A stretch of DNA of 64,000 nt from Bacteroides_D sp963546395 (GCA_963546395.1 CAUUMS010000001.1:195373-259372); one strand, 5' to 3'. Positions 8,641 to 17,858 are shown, counted from the stretch's first letter. Made by a program: numbers and translations. The notes: generated from the sequence alone by a model not told the origin.

Positions 8641-9063
8641 TCAAGCCCCCTCACCATTGGCAAACACGAACACCACCTGCTTCTCCACCTCCTGTGCGAG
8701 GCTCCGGTACACCGGGCATGCCTCCGAGGCGAGTTGCAGGATACGCTTCTGCTTTTCGTCGTATGCAGGCCCCTCCACGTGCAACTCCATGCGCACACCC
8801 GCCAGACGGATAGGCTTACGATGGAGGGTGAAACTCACTCCCGCCTGCAACTTCCCCACAGGGATCCCATGCACACCCGCAGCGTGCCCTATCGAGCTCA
8901 GCATGCACGAGGCCATCGAGATAACCAACAGCTGCATTGGGCTAAAAGCGTCCGGATTACTCTCCTCCGCCCCATGCGCATGGATCACCAGTGGCCCTTG
9001 CCCTCCAGGCTGTGCTACCTGCGACCGTAAATCCCCTTTGTACTCAACAAGAATGGGCTCCAT
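8641..9063 (-). CDS. OsmC/Ohr-family protein
   Basis: A 140-residue member of the OsmC fold, proteins that reduce organic hydroperoxides with two cysteines. Both redox positions are present: the first Cys in VISMASCMLSSIG and the second in EACPVYRSL. Pro-Met-Gln preceding the first helix (FSPMQLLVISMASC) is also typical. ATG 9063 (MEPILVEYKGD) is chosen since the upstream in-frame codons add a non-family extension. Whether this is the OsmC, Ohr or YhfA branch cannot be settled. Confidence 0.85.
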   Translation of the reverse strand: MEPILVEYKGDLRSQVAQPGGQGPLVIHAHGAEESNPDAFSPMQLLVISMASCMLSSIGHAAGVHGIPVGKLQAGVSFTLHRKPIRLAGVRMELHVEGPAYDEKQKRILQLASEACPVYRSLAQEVEKQVVFVFANGEGA

Positions 9064-9286
9064 ATTCGGCTGTACACGCGCTGCATTTGAATAACCTCGC
9101 GAATATAGCCCACTTTTGGTACAATGCGAGGGCGCCGCAATACGCAATTCCCGCACATTGCACATCTCGGGGTATCCCCTCCCAATGCATGAGCCCCGCT
9201 ATCTGACAAGTAAAATGCCCCTCGAAAACGATATGCAGCCAACGGGTTACGCAGCCATTTACAGCGTATAACTCCCGCCCGCATCA

Positions 9287-9302
9287 TCCGTGAGCTCACG
9301 GA
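9287..9302. repeat. 16-bp perfect palindrome
   Basis: TCCGTGAGCTCACGGA is an uninterrupted palindrome in the 256-base gap between the ATPase gene (stop at 9320) and the OsmC-like gene. It may be a dimeric protein-binding site or a weak hairpin. No T-run follows on either strand, so it is not called a terminator. Confidence 0.4.
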
Positions 9303-9319
9303 CAGATATCGGGGATAAC

Positions 9320-11020
9320 CTACCCGATCCGCAGCAATCGATAGCGGTTGACCGCAGCGCAAAATTCCTGCGGGCGGGGCAAGGCCAGGTTACCGGGGTG
9401 ACCCGTGTACGGCGATATCGCATGCAGCCCGTGCTTGGCTACACGCTCGTACATCAGCTTTACAGCCTCAGCCAGGGTTGTACGCCCATCAAGGAAGTGC
9501 TCCCGATAGTATTCTATCATCACGGCGATGCATCGTGCCTGGGCCGCATCCACCAGCTGCTCGAGACCCGAGAGATCCACCTCCTGATGCCCGTACAGAA
9601 TCAAATCGTCGCCCTTAGCCCTTATGCGAGCCTCACGGCCATCGTGGGGCCATCCGCTTGGCAGAGGCACCCGAGGCCGCGAGCAAACCACCCTGGCACC
9701 AGTCGCTCGCTCTGTCGTCCCGGCATGCGTTTCCGCAATCCGTTTCGCCTGCTGCGTGACATCCTTTGGGCAGTACTCATCCATCATGATCACACGATCC
9801 GCCACGCCGAAGTAATCCCCCGAGCCGCCTACAATCAACACCGTCGACACCCCCTCCTCATCGTACAGGGCCCGCACCCGATCCACGAATGGAGTTATCG
9901 GCTCCTTCTCCTGGGCCACCAACTGGCGCATACGCTCATCGCGGATCATAAAATTCGTCGCCGACGTATCCTCATCGATGAGCAATGCCGAGGCCCCAGC
10001 CTCCAGGGCCTCCATCACATTTGCCGCCTGCGAGGTGCTACCACTTGCGTTCTCCGTCGAGAAATGCCCCGTGTCCTTACCCCCAGGTAGATTATTGATA
10101 AACGGGCTGATATCCACTCCAGCCACGCTACGCCCATCCTCCGATCGGATCTTCACCGCATCCGCGCGTGTGATGACAAACTCCCGGCCATCACCCGCGA
10201 CATGGTTGTACACCCCACGTTCTAGAGCCCTTAGCAGCGTGGATTTACCATGGTATCCACCACCCACAATCAGCGTAACACCCTCGGCGATCCCCATTCC
10301 CACGAGCTGACCACCACTCGGCAGGTCTACCGTCCGCTCCAGACTCTCTGGGCTGCGAAATCGCACCCCCTCTCGCATGGGTCTATCTGAGACACCGCTC
10401 TCGCGTGGCAGTACAGCACCATTCGCCACAAAGGCCACCAGCCCCTCTTCCCGTAGCCAAGTCCTCACGTGCTCCTGATCTACCACCAGGGCCACCTGGC
10501 TCTCAAGGGCCTCCCTATCGATATTGGCAAACAGCAGGGCCCGTTGCGCCATACGTGGGAGAACCTCTATGAGCACATCCGCTGCGGCACGTCCCAGTAT
10601 ACGTCGCCCTGCGGCTGGCAAGCTCACCTCAAAGCGAGCCTCCACCCGATGCGCATCGATGAGCACCGACGTACGCTCTAGGATCTCCTGCCCGCAACGA
10701 TCGATAGACACCCGACCGCTGCCCGGCCCGTGCTCTCCGGCTCCATACCGATGGGCCTCCTGCCAGAATATGCGGGACAGAAAGTCGGACACCGCCACCA
10801 CCTTGCAGTGCGAATCGAGCAGAGCCTCTGGAAATCCCGCCGTGCGCCGATCCACAGCCAGGCGCATCTTCGATGGGGGAGCGAATGGATCGGACTGCAC
10901 ATGATCCACAAACAGGCTAAACTGCCCTAGGGCATACTCACCCTTCAGCCGCTTATAGGCCGGGTAGCCAGCTCCATCCATGGCGAGCAGCATCCGCCAT
11001 AATTCATCCTGACTCCTCAT
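9320..11020 (-). CDS. ABC-class P-loop ATPase (COG3044 / ABC_ATPase family)
   Basis: A roughly 566-residue cytosolic protein matching the predicted ATPases of the ABC class. The N-terminus (MRSQDELWRMLLAMDGAGYP) and SLFVDHVQSDPFAPPSK are strongly characteristic of this family. The P-loop is GGGYHGKSTLLRALERGVY, an acidic Walker B is in ASALLIDEDTSATNFMIRD, and VSTVLIVGGSGDYFGVADR follows. It has no membrane part. The biochemical role is not established to my knowledge. The start may also be 11038, six codons upstream. It follows dusB with a gap of about 25 bases. Confidence 0.88.
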   Translation of the reverse strand: MRSQDELWRMLLAMDGAGYPAYKRLKGEYALGQFSLFVDHVQSDPFAPPSKMRLAVDRRTAGFPEALLDSHCKVVAVSDFLSRIFWQEAHRYGAGEHGPGSGRVSIDRCGQEILERTSVLIDAHRVEARFEVSLPAAGRRILGRAAADVLIEVLPRMAQRALLFANIDREALESQVALVVDQEHVRTWLREEGLVAFVANGAVLPRESGVSDRPMREGVRFRSPESLERTVDLPSGGQLVGMGIAEGVTLIVGGGYHGKSTLLRALERGVYNHVAGDGREFVITRADAVKIRSEDGRSVAGVDISPFINNLPGGKDTGHFSTENASGSTSQAANVMEALEAGASALLIDEDTSATNFMIRDERMRQLVAQEKEPITPFVDRVRALYDEEGVSTVLIVGGSGDYFGVADRVIMMDEYCPKDVTQQAKRIAETHAGTTERATGARVVCSRPRVPLPSGWPHDGREARIRAKGDDLILYGHQEVDLSGLEQLVDAAQARCIAVMIEYYREHFLDGRTTLAEAVKLMYERVAKHGLHAISPYTGHPGNLALPRPQEFCAAVNRYRLLRIG

Positions 11021-11044
11021 CGCTCTCCCGCGCTCCATTGCACC

Positions 11045-12106
11045 TCAAAGGCTCACGCAGCCCAGCTCTATTCCTGCGCCCACGCCCGGCCATGGGGAAT
11101 TCGTGTCATCTCCCTCGGGCACCCAATCGCTGTACACCTCCCCGATCTCCCGCAGCATCGCCTCCAGGGCCAGCGGATCCGTCTCCGTCAGCAGCTTCAA
11201 TCGCCGCTCCTTGAAGTGGGGCAGCCCCTTGAAGTAGCACCCCAGGTGACGGCGTATCTCGAATATCCCCCGTCCTGGCCCTTTGGAATCGAGCGACAGT
11301 TGCAGATGCTCCAGAGCCACCTCCACTCGTTCGGCAATACCCGCTGGGGGCAGCTCCTGCCCCGTCTCCAGCAGATGGCGCACCTCACGAAATATCCACG
11401 GTTTGCCGTACGTAGCTCGCCCTATCATCACCCCATCCACCCCGTACGTATCAAAAGCTGCCTTCGCCGCCCGGGCACTATCGATGTCCCCATTACCCAC
11501 AATCGGGATTCGAACCCGGGGATTACGCCGCACGGCAGCTATGGCCTCCCAGTCGGCCCGACCGCTATAGAGTTGCGCCCGCGTGCGACCATGCACCGTG
11601 AGCATAGCCACGCCCACATCTTGCAGACGCTCGGCCAGATCGCCAATCACAATGTGCTCAGCATCCCAGCCCAGGCGCGTCTTCACTGTGACCGGGTAGT
11701 GCGCCACCCGCACAACAGCCGCCGTCATGGCCACCAGCCCCTCCACGTCGCGCAGCATGCCTGCCCCAGCCCCACGTCCGGCGATCTTCTTCACCGGGCA
11801 GCCGAAATTGAGATCAATCACATCGGGCTGCGCCTCATTCACCATCTCAGCCGCCGCCACCATGCTCTCCAGGTGCTGCCCGTAGATCTGTATCCCCGCC
11901 GGGCGTTCCGCATCCGCCAGCCGCAACTTGGCCACCGACGTGCGAGCCCCACGTATGAGCCCGTCGGCATTCACGAACTCCGTGAACACCATATCAGCCC
12001 CATACCGCTTGCAGAGGAGCCGGAACGACTGATCCGTCACATCCTCCATCGGGGCGAGGAGCAGCGGACGATCCGGGAGTTCCAATGTGCCCACCCGCAC
12101 CGACAT
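11045..12106 (-). CDS. dusB: tRNA-dihydrouridine synthase
   Basis: A 353-residue flavoenzyme that reduces uridine to dihydrouridine in tRNA D-loops. N-terminal PLLLAPMEDVTDQSFRLLCK begins the FMN barrel; NFGCPVKKIAGRGAGAGML carries the catalytic Cys; TVKTRLGWD and VHGRTRAQLYSGRADW, then IVGNGDI, complete the signature. The C-terminal helical domain is present. The GRGAGAGM version points to the DusB subgroup. The start is 5 bases from the end of the upstream YgjP-like gene, so the two are likely one transcript. Confidence 0.94.
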   Translation of the reverse strand: MSVRVGTLELPDRPLLLAPMEDVTDQSFRLLCKRYGADMVFTEFVNADGLIRGARTSVAKLRLADAERPAGIQIYGQHLESMVAAAEMVNEAQPDVIDLNFGCPVKKIAGRGAGAGMLRDVEGLVAMTAAVVRVAHYPVTVKTRLGWDAEHIVIGDLAERLQDVGVAMLTVHGRTRAQLYSGRADWEAIAAVRRNPRVRIPIVGNGDIDSARAAKAAFDTYGVDGVMIGRATYGKPWIFREVRHLLETGQELPPAGIAERVEVALEHLQLSLDSKGPGRGIFEIRRHLGCYFKGLPHFKERRLKLLTETDPLALEAMLREIGEVYSDWVPEGDDTNSPWPGVGAGIELGCVSL

Positions 12107-12111
12107 CGCAC

Positions 12112-12807
12112 CTAGAACAACCTGGGGATACTGGGACTGAACTCGTTCATATCATCATCGAGCAACCGGGCATCACGTCCCAGGTAGGAGGATAGCAGCT
12201 GCCAGAACTCCATGCTATGATCCAGATGATTCAGATGCGCCAGCTCATGCCAGATTAGGTAATTCAGGAACTCCTCAGGCAACAGCATGGCGAAGAGCGA
12301 GAAGCTGAGGATATTGTTCGATGAGCAGCTCCCCCAGCGACGCAGGGTGTCCTTCACGCGGACACCGTTGTAGCGAATCCAGAACTTGTTGGCCCGCTCG
12401 GCCACGTAGCCTGGCAGCAGCATACGCGCCTCGTAGCGAAGCACCTTCTTGAGCACCTCGAACGCAAAGCGTTGAATCTTGTAGTCGTCGATGTTATCCC
12501 GCCGGGGCATTGTGATGAACACCCCCGTCCCGTCGATGTTCACCCCCAGCCGCGTACTTGCGCTTGCGTAGTAGTGGAACGTCATGGTATGCGTCCGGAA
12601 CCCCTCCCCGATGGGGGTCATCACCGGTAGCTCCTGCAGATTCTGCAGGTCGGCGATGAGCTTCTGCATCTCCGGTAGTGCGATAATGCGCTCCAGCGGC
12701 ACCCCCCGAGGGTAGGTCACCTCTGGCGGCGCATAGTACGACCGCGTAAGCACCACATCCTTCACCCCGCGGCGCGGGCGGTAGATGATCTCAACTCCGT
12801 CCGACAT
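12112..12807 (-). CDS. YgjP-like (DUF45) metallopeptidase domain protein
   Basis: A 231-residue protein of the YgjP/DUF45 family. The zinc-binding signature H-E-L-A-H is seen in YLIWHELAHLNHLDHSMEFW near residue 187, with a third His in the LDHSMEFW segment, as in related SprT and WSS1 proteins. Upstream, RYNGVRVKDTLRRWGSCSSNN is the family's R-W-G-S-C-S motif. These are predicted zinc-dependent peptidases; the substrate is unknown. It lies between the HU/SPOR gene and dusB with minimal spacing. Confidence 0.88.
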   Translation of the reverse strand: MSDGVEIIYRPRRGVKDVVLTRSYYAPPEVTYPRGVPLERIIALPEMQKLIADLQNLQELPVMTPIGEGFRTHTMTFHYYASASTRLGVNIDGTGVFITMPRRDNIDDYKIQRFAFEVLKKVLRYEARMLLPGYVAERANKFWIRYNGVRVKDTLRRWGSCSSNNILSFSLFAMLLPEEFLNYLIWHELAHLNHLDHSMEFWQLLSSYLGRDARLLDDDMNEFSPSIPRLF

Positions 12808-12838
12808 CGGCAGCTAATATCGCCCTGGCATCCCTACA

Positions 12839-14497
12839 TTACTGCTCCAAAATCCAAGCTTGCGGGTACTGTGGTTGTAGCGCGGCCAAAGCGTTGGCCG
12901 CTGCGCTCCGGCTGCTAAAGGAGGCCACCGCCACCGCGCTCATGCCCGATGACTGCTCAATAATCACCGACTTGAATCCCTCCTCCGCCATCATCTGGGA
13001 GAACTGCTCCGCATACTCGCTATTGCGGAAGCTCCCCAGCACGATGTGGTACGGCATGGAGGCATCCACCGAGAGTGTCCCCTCCTCAGCACGCTGAGGT
13101 GCCGGGGCAGGCTCAGGTTCTGGGGCTGGCTGTGCCGGCGTTTCAGGCTCACTCGGCGCAGCTTGCGCCGTCACGCTATCACCCCCTTGCGTGGCTCGTG
13201 CCTGGAAATCGCGCTGCAAATCGCTCGCCGCAGGCTCAACGGCCGGCTCTGGGGTCTCAGTAGGTGCTGGCAACGTGCTGGGAGGCAGACTAGCCTGCAA
13301 CGGGTTCCGATGGAGCAGTTGTGCCAACTGGCCCTGCAAGCGCATCTCGAGCGCCGGATCCATCCAATGGCAGTAGGCCCAGAATCCGCCACCCCCCAGC
13401 AGCAACAGTAGCAGCAGCGTGAGAACAACGCGCTTGGCGCGACCCTTGCGGGGCTTCACCTTCGCATCCACGTCATCCTGCGAGGCCACCGAAACAGGCG
13501 GAACGCTGCAATTGGTGAACCGCGAACCCTCCTCCGCCGCAGGAGCATTCGCCCCGTAGCCCGTGGAGGTCTGCGCATCGTCGCTCGCCGCTCCCGTGGA
13601 TGGGGCCGGCTCGCTAGGGGTTGTGTAATCTGTGGTGCCCCAACTCGAGTACGAGCTGGGGGTATATGCCTGTGTCTCCTCAGCCGGCGTGGTGAACGAT
13701 CCGCCAAACGTGGCCCCCGTATCCGACTGCGAATCCGTTGGTGTCGACGTAGTCTCGGCTCCCGTGCTGGGTGCCGTGTAATCCGTGCTCCCCCACCCTG
13801 AGTACGAGCTCGACGTGTATGCTGAAGTCTCCGTGGCGGGGGTCGTAAACGTATCCCCAAACCCCGAGTCAGTAGCAGCCGTCGAGGCCGTGGGCATCGA
13901 TGGCGTTTCGCTCGTCGGGAACGTATATCCGCCCGCGTCTACACCCGTATTCGTCTGCTCCGTGGGGCTAAAGTCAAAGCTCAGCACAGGCTCCGGATCG
14001 GGCGTAAATGGCGTATACCCCATCCCGCTATCCGTCGCGCCCGCACCCGTGTCGCTGCCAAACGTGGGGGCATTCCATGTCCCGCTGTCGAAACCCACAG
14101 AGGGACTAGGCGTAGTGTCAATCTCAGGCACCGGTGCACTCCACGAGCCCACCGTAGGGGTTGCAGCCCCGCCCTGGGGCTCGAAGGTCAGCATCCCCCC
14201 CATCTCTCTCCGCAGCGAGCCCAAGCCTGGCAGCCAGCACGAGCCCCCCGTGGAGAGCTCGCCCTCTATCTGATTCACCAGCTGCTGCGCATACGCTCTC
14301 GCATCGGCGTGCGAGAGACCCATCGACTGGGCGATGTATCCATCTAGCACCCCATCGTTGTGCCGCAAGAAGGGGCTAAACGTCAGCAACGCCACGTCCA
14401 GCACCATAGCATTATCCTGCCGCAGAAACGCTCCGAGCCCGGGGAGAATCAGCCGCGTATTCGAACGCAGGGCAGCCTCCACTATCGATAGATCCAT
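12839..14497 (-). CDS. HU-CCDC81-type / SPOR domain envelope protein with repetitive linker
   Basis: A 552-residue predicted single-pass membrane protein. Residues 1-110 resemble the bacterial CCDC81-type HU domains (LILPGLGAFLRQDNAMVLD and SCWLPGLGSLRREM). Next is a long Ser/Thr/Pro/Gly-rich linker with two near-copies of a block starting FTTPA-x-ET-x-AYT and running through SSYS-x-WG-x-TDYT. A transmembrane segment VVLTLLLLLLLGGGGFWAYC lies near residue 360. The C-terminal 70 residues (YHIVLGSFRNSEYAEQFSQM onward) are a SPOR domain, which binds denuded septal peptidoglycan. The topology places HU in the cytoplasm and SPOR in the periplasm, suggesting a division-associated role. Confidence 0.88.
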   Translation of the reverse strand: MDLSIVEAALRSNTRLILPGLGAFLRQDNAMVLDVALLTFSPFLRHNDGVLDGYIAQSMGLSHADARAYAQQLVNQIEGELSTGGSCWLPGLGSLRREMGGMLTFEPQGGAATPTVGSWSAPVPEIDTTPSPSVGFDSGTWNAPTFGSDTGAGATDSGMGYTPFTPDPEPVLSFDFSPTEQTNTGVDAGGYTFPTSETPSMPTASTAATDSGFGDTFTTPATETSAYTSSSYSGWGSTDYTAPSTGAETTSTPTDSQSDTGATFGGSFTTPAEETQAYTPSSYSSWGTTDYTTPSEPAPSTGAASDDAQTSTGYGANAPAAEEGSRFTNCSVPPVSVASQDDVDAKVKPRKGRAKRVVLTLLLLLLLGGGGFWAYCHWMDPALEMRLQGQLAQLLHRNPLQASLPPSTLPAPTETPEPAVEPAASDLQRDFQARATQGGDSVTAQAAPSEPETPAQPAPEPEPAPAPQRAEEGTLSVDASMPYHIVLGSFRNSEYAEQFSQMMAEEGFKSVIIEQSSGMSAVAVASFSSRSAAANALAALQPQYPQAWILEQ

Positions 14498-14734
14498 ACG
14501 CCGTACCTTCCTAGTATCCTTGACGGGTCACGCCCGATGGCCCCCACCATCCCTCCACCGGAATCAACGCCATGCACGCCCAATGGAACGGAATTGCTCC
14601 ACCAAGTGTTACACACCACCGCCGTCCTCTGCGCATCGCGCCTGCGGCAAGCAGGCTCAACGACACGCCGAAGCATCGCCGCGCGGCGCCAAATCCAGCT
14701 CTGGCATCGCAGGGCATCCACGCCCCAGGATGCG

Positions 14735-14742
14735 CAAAGGTA
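14735..14742 (-). promoter_or_regulatory. Putative -7 box ahead of the HU/SPOR gene
   Basis: Minus-strand TACCTTTG, a perfect TAnnTTTG match, lies immediately after the stop of the preceding gene and 238 bases before the HU/SPOR ATG. A long leader would result if used. Confidence 0.4.
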
Positions 14743-14743
14743 G

Positions 14744-15424
14744 CTATTCCTCGGAAGGTGTCGAGGCACCCGTGGTGCCCTCCTCGTAGAGCTCAGCCGG
14801 TGGAGCCTCCAGGCCCACATGCTTTACCCACGCCTCTTCAGCCAGTTTCAGCACATCGGCCTGCGACACGCTCATGCTCACGCTCCAGAAAGCCTCGGCG
14901 AAATGGAAGTCCTTCACCTGCACGCCCATCGAGGCCAGGCGGCTCCGCACCCAATCCTCCCGGAACGATTCCCACACCACCATCTGCACCTTGATAAGAT
15001 CCCCATCCTTCGCGTAGTCGGGAATGTCATTCTTGGCGATGTTGTCATCGAGCTTCCACTCGCCAGCCACACGTGTCAGCGCCTGAATGCCCGATCGTTT
15101 CAGGCGGCGACGCATCCCATGCACGGGTATTCGGGCGTAGTAGGCGTTGGCCCCGACGTAGTCGTACAGGGTGATCCCGCGCTCCTTCACCTTCTCCTGA
15201 AGTGCCGCGTCGGGGATGGCCTCAAACTGCACCAGCACGTAGTAATTCCCCTCTAGGGGTGCGCCCAGCGCCTGACGGGCGAGCTTGGTGCTCCGCCGCA
15301 CCTGCTTCACGTTGGGTGTCAGAGTCACCGTGTGCTGCCCCAGCTTAACGGGCTCCAGCGCATTGGCCACCATTCCGCCCCACAGCAAGAGCAGCGCAGC
15401 CATCAAACTCATTAGCACTCTCAT
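14744..15424 (-). CDS. Secreted protein resembling a subtilisin-type peptidase prodomain, without catalytic domain
   Basis: A 226-residue protein with a signal peptide (MRVLMSLMAALLLLWGGMVANA). The mature part begins with TLTPNVKQVRRSTKLARQAL and then NYYVLVQFEAIPDAALQEKV followed by GITLYDYVGANAYYARIP. This resembles the N-terminal fervidolysin-like prodomain found on Bacteroidetes S8 serine proteases. No Asp/His/Ser catalytic motifs follow: a TAG stop occurs at 14744-14746, and the next 250 bases show none in any frame. It may be a stand-alone inhibitor or chaperone, or a decayed gene. The family link is by pattern only. Confidence 0.6.
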   Translation of the reverse strand: MRVLMSLMAALLLLWGGMVANALEPVKLGQHTVTLTPNVKQVRRSTKLARQALGAPLEGNYYVLVQFEAIPDAALQEKVKERGITLYDYVGANAYYARIPVHGMRRRLKRSGIQALTRVAGEWKLDDNIAKNDIPDYAKDGDLIKVQMVVWESFREDWVRSRLASMGVQVKDFHFAEAFWSVSMSVSQADVLKLAEEAWVKHVGLEAPPAELYEEGTTGASTPSEE

Positions 15425-15464
15425 AGTCCTTAGTCTATTATTCTGACAGGTGCAAACTTGTTGC

Positions 15465-17039
15465 CTAGAATTCGAAGTTATCGCCCACATTGCCAAACGG
15501 ATCCGTCCCCGTCCCGAACGGATTCGCGCTGTCAATGCTCCCCACGGGAACCTGCGGCCCCGCCACATTTATCCGGGAAGAGATCTTGGCATCAGCCTGG
15601 TAGCTCGCATCCACATCGGGGGTCTTGGAGTAGTGATCCGTCCGGTCGCCAACGTCCTTGAACTGTGTCAGGTGGGGCACGAACTGGAAGTAGAGCGTAT
15701 CGGTCTCCCCGTTCCGGTTCTTGAGCACCACCAGCTCAGCCATGCCCTTGGTGGGTGTCCCGTCGGGGTACTCCTCAATGCGGAACCGCTCCGGGCGATG
15801 GATGAAGGCCACAATGTCAGCATCCTGCTCGATGGCTCCCGACTCGCGGAGGTCCGACAGCATGGGACGCTTAAACGTGTCGCTCCGGCTCTCGATGGCA
15901 CGGCTCAGCTGCGAGAGTGCCACCACGGGCACATCGATCTCTTTGGCCAGGGCCTTGAGCGAGCTAGAGATCTTGCTCACCTCCTGCTCACGGTTCCCGT
16001 TGCGCCCCACCGGGGCCTGCATCAGTTGCAGGTAGTCCACCACGATGAGGTCGATCCCATACTTCGCCTTCAGCCGACGGGCCTTAGAGCGTAGCTCCCC
16101 CACCCCCAGCGACTGCGTGTCGTCCAGAAAAATCTTGGTGCGCGACAGCCTATCCGCCGCCTCGTTGAGCTTAAACCACTCATCGGAGTTCAGCTTGCCC
16201 GCCTGCACCATCTTACTGTCGAGCCCCGACTCGGCCACCAGCAGACGCATCAGCAGCTTCGCGTTCGGCATCTCCAGGCTGAAGAAGGCGATGGAGGCAT
16301 CATGCTTCACCGCCATGTTGCGAGCCATGGTGAGCACAAAGGCCGTCTTCCCCATGGAGGGGCGTGCCGCAATGATGATCAGATCGCCCCGCTGCCAGCC
16401 CTGCGTCAAGGCATCCAGGTTGTCAAATCCGCTCGAGATACCGCTCAGCCCATCGGGGCGAGCCTCCGCCTCGTGCACCGCATCGAGGGCTTCCCGCACC
16501 ACCTCCTCAATGGATTGCGACTCCTTGCGCCCCCCGAACTCATGCAGCTCGAAGATCTGCTGCTCGGCCTCCTCGATCAGGTCGTACACGTCAGCCGTGC
16601 CATCGTACCCCCTACCCTGCACGTCGGAGGCAATGCGAATGAGCTCGCGCTGTAGGTACTTCTGCACCACGATGCGCGCGTGGGCCTCGGCATGCGCCGC
16701 AGAGGCCACTATGGCCGTCAGCTCCGCCAGGTAGGGGGGGCCGCCCACCAGCTGCAACGTGCCCTCATCAGCTAGCTGCTGACGCACCGTGAGCAGATCC
16801 ACCGGGCGGTTGGCTCGCACCAGCGCCACGATGGCCTCATAGATATTCCGGTGTCGCGGATCGTAGAAATGCTCCGGATGCAGGAATTCATTGAGGTCGA
16901 TCGCCAGGTCGTGCTCCAGCATCAGGGCCCCAAGCAGGGCGCGCTCGATCTCCACCGCGCTGGGTGGCACACGCTCCCCCACCACAGGTACATAAGAGCT
17001 CCTCGATGAGAAGCTCGGCTTGCGTATCTCCTCCGGCAT
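15465..17039 (-). CDS. dnaB: Replicative DNA helicase
   Basis: A 524-residue hexameric helicase that unwinds the replication fork. The N-terminal DnaB domain (PPSAVEIERALLGALMLE) is followed by a linker and the RecA-like core with Walker A AARPSMGKTAFVLTMARN, then IAFFSLEM, the Walker B region LIVVDYLQLM, and the arginine-finger region ESRSDTFKRPMLSDLRESG with IEQDADIV. No intein is present. The C-terminal tail is Gly/Asn-rich and typical of Bacteroidetes DnaB. It is transcribed just upstream of the prodomain-like gene with a gap of about 40 bases. Confidence 0.96.
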   Translation of the reverse strand: MPEEIRKPSFSSRSSYVPVVGERVPPSAVEIERALLGALMLEHDLAIDLNEFLHPEHFYDPRHRNIYEAIVALVRANRPVDLLTVRQQLADEGTLQLVGGPPYLAELTAIVASAAHAEAHARIVVQKYLQRELIRIASDVQGRGYDGTADVYDLIEEAEQQIFELHEFGGRKESQSIEEVVREALDAVHEAEARPDGLSGISSGFDNLDALTQGWQRGDLIIIAARPSMGKTAFVLTMARNMAVKHDASIAFFSLEMPNAKLLMRLLVAESGLDSKMVQAGKLNSDEWFKLNEAADRLSRTKIFLDDTQSLGVGELRSKARRLKAKYGIDLIVVDYLQLMQAPVGRNGNREQEVSKISSSLKALAKEIDVPVVALSQLSRAIESRSDTFKRPMLSDLRESGAIEQDADIVAFIHRPERFRIEEYPDGTPTKGMAELVVLKNRNGETDTLYFQFVPHLTQFKDVGDRTDHYSKTPDVDASYQADAKISSRINVAGPQVPVGSIDSANPFGTGTDPFGNVGDNFEF

Positions 17040-17095
17040 GCCCCTAGTTATGATGCTTTACGCGCACTTCTGCATTAACACCTCAACGGCAGCCC

Positions 17096-17602
17096 TTACG
17101 CCTTCCGCCGATACTCCTCGAACCGGTAGCACACCCCCTGGGGAGACACCTCCCATCCGGGCACCTCCAGCACGCGCCACACGCTCTCGTCGATGGGCGG
17201 GAAGTAGGCATCAGCCTGGCGCGTAGCCGCGATGCGGGTGATGAGCAGCCGCTGCGCCATCCCTATAGTCTGCTCGTAGAGCTGTGCGCCCCCAGCCACG
17301 AAGATCTCACCCTCGGGGCACATCGCCAACGCCGCCTGGAGATCGGTAGCCACCAGCACCCCTTCAGATGCCGCAGGGTGGTAGTTCTCATCGTGCGTCA
17401 GCACCACCAGGGTGCGGCCCTCCAGCGGCCGGGTCAGCGACTCGTAGGTGCGCCGCCCCATCAGCACATAGTGCCCCATCGTCAGGGCCTTGAAACGCTG
17501 CAAATCGTCCCGGATGCGGAACAGCAATCGGTTCTCGTACCCGATCCCTCCCCTCTCGGTCACCGACGCTATCAGCGTCAAACACCGCTTGTCCATACGC
17601 AT
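17096..17602 (-). CDS. folA: Dihydrofolate reductase
   Basis: A 168-residue enzyme that reduces dihydrofolate to tetrahydrofolate with NADPH. Motifs: LTLIASVTERGGIGYENRLLFRIRDDLQRFKALT (substrate Asp in the RDDLQRFK segment), the cofactor segment YVLMGRRTYESL, and EIFVAGGAQLYEQTI. Starts at 17602 or 17596 (MDKRCLTL) are both plausible; the longer frame to 17671 crosses a putative -7 box. thyA, often next to folA, is not in the window. It precedes dnaB by about 55 bases on the same strand. Confidence 0.94.
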   Translation of the reverse strand: MRMDKRCLTLIASVTERGGIGYENRLLFRIRDDLQRFKALTMGHYVLMGRRTYESLTRPLEGRTLVVLTHDENYHPAASEGVLVATDLQAALAMCPEGEIFVAGGAQLYEQTIGMAQRLLITRIAATRQADAYFPPIDESVWRVLEVPGWEVSPQGVCYRFEEYRRKA

Positions 17603-17654
17603 TGTACTTCCGTGCTTGCGGGCCTTGGCCCGTGTCCAGTCACCCAATTCCGGG

Positions 17655-17662
17655 CAAAAGTA
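17655..17662 (-). promoter_or_regulatory. Putative -7 box for folA-dnaB
   Basis: Minus-strand TACTTTTG matches TAnnTTTG and lies 53 bases upstream of the folA ATG at 17602. This supports choosing the internal start. Confidence 0.45.
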
Positions 17663-17812
17663 GAGAATCATCGCCGATGTTACGCAACCCGCCGCCCTGG
17701 CAGAGCCCGTCGCACCCGCCTCTAGAGGCTGGGGAATGCCGCGCAGAGCCGCCCGCGGCCCGGGAAAAACCTGTTAATAGGATGTGCAATACTCATCCGC
17801 TACCCCATCTCG

Positions 17813-17843
17813 CTTGCGCGCAAGAAAAATATGCCTACCTTTG
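17813..17843 (+). promoter_or_regulatory. Promoter of the tRNA-Leu pair
   Basis: CTTG at 17813-17816 and TACCTTTG at 17836-17843 with 19-base spacing fit the Bacteroidetes -33/-7 arrangement. The mature tRNA begins 15 bases after the -7 box. Confidence 0.6.
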
Positions 17844-17858
17844 CACCCGGTTCGCACA

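Noticed and set aside
11216..12115. Long open frame (299 codons) on the plus strand
   Set aside because: Antisense to dusB; His/Arg/Pro-rich composition typical of shadow frames.
14482..14743. Possible catalytic remnant of an S8 protease after the prodomain-like gene
   Set aside because: A short stretch GVDSGGG looked suggestive in another frame, but no Asp, His or Ser motif of subtilases was found in any frame.
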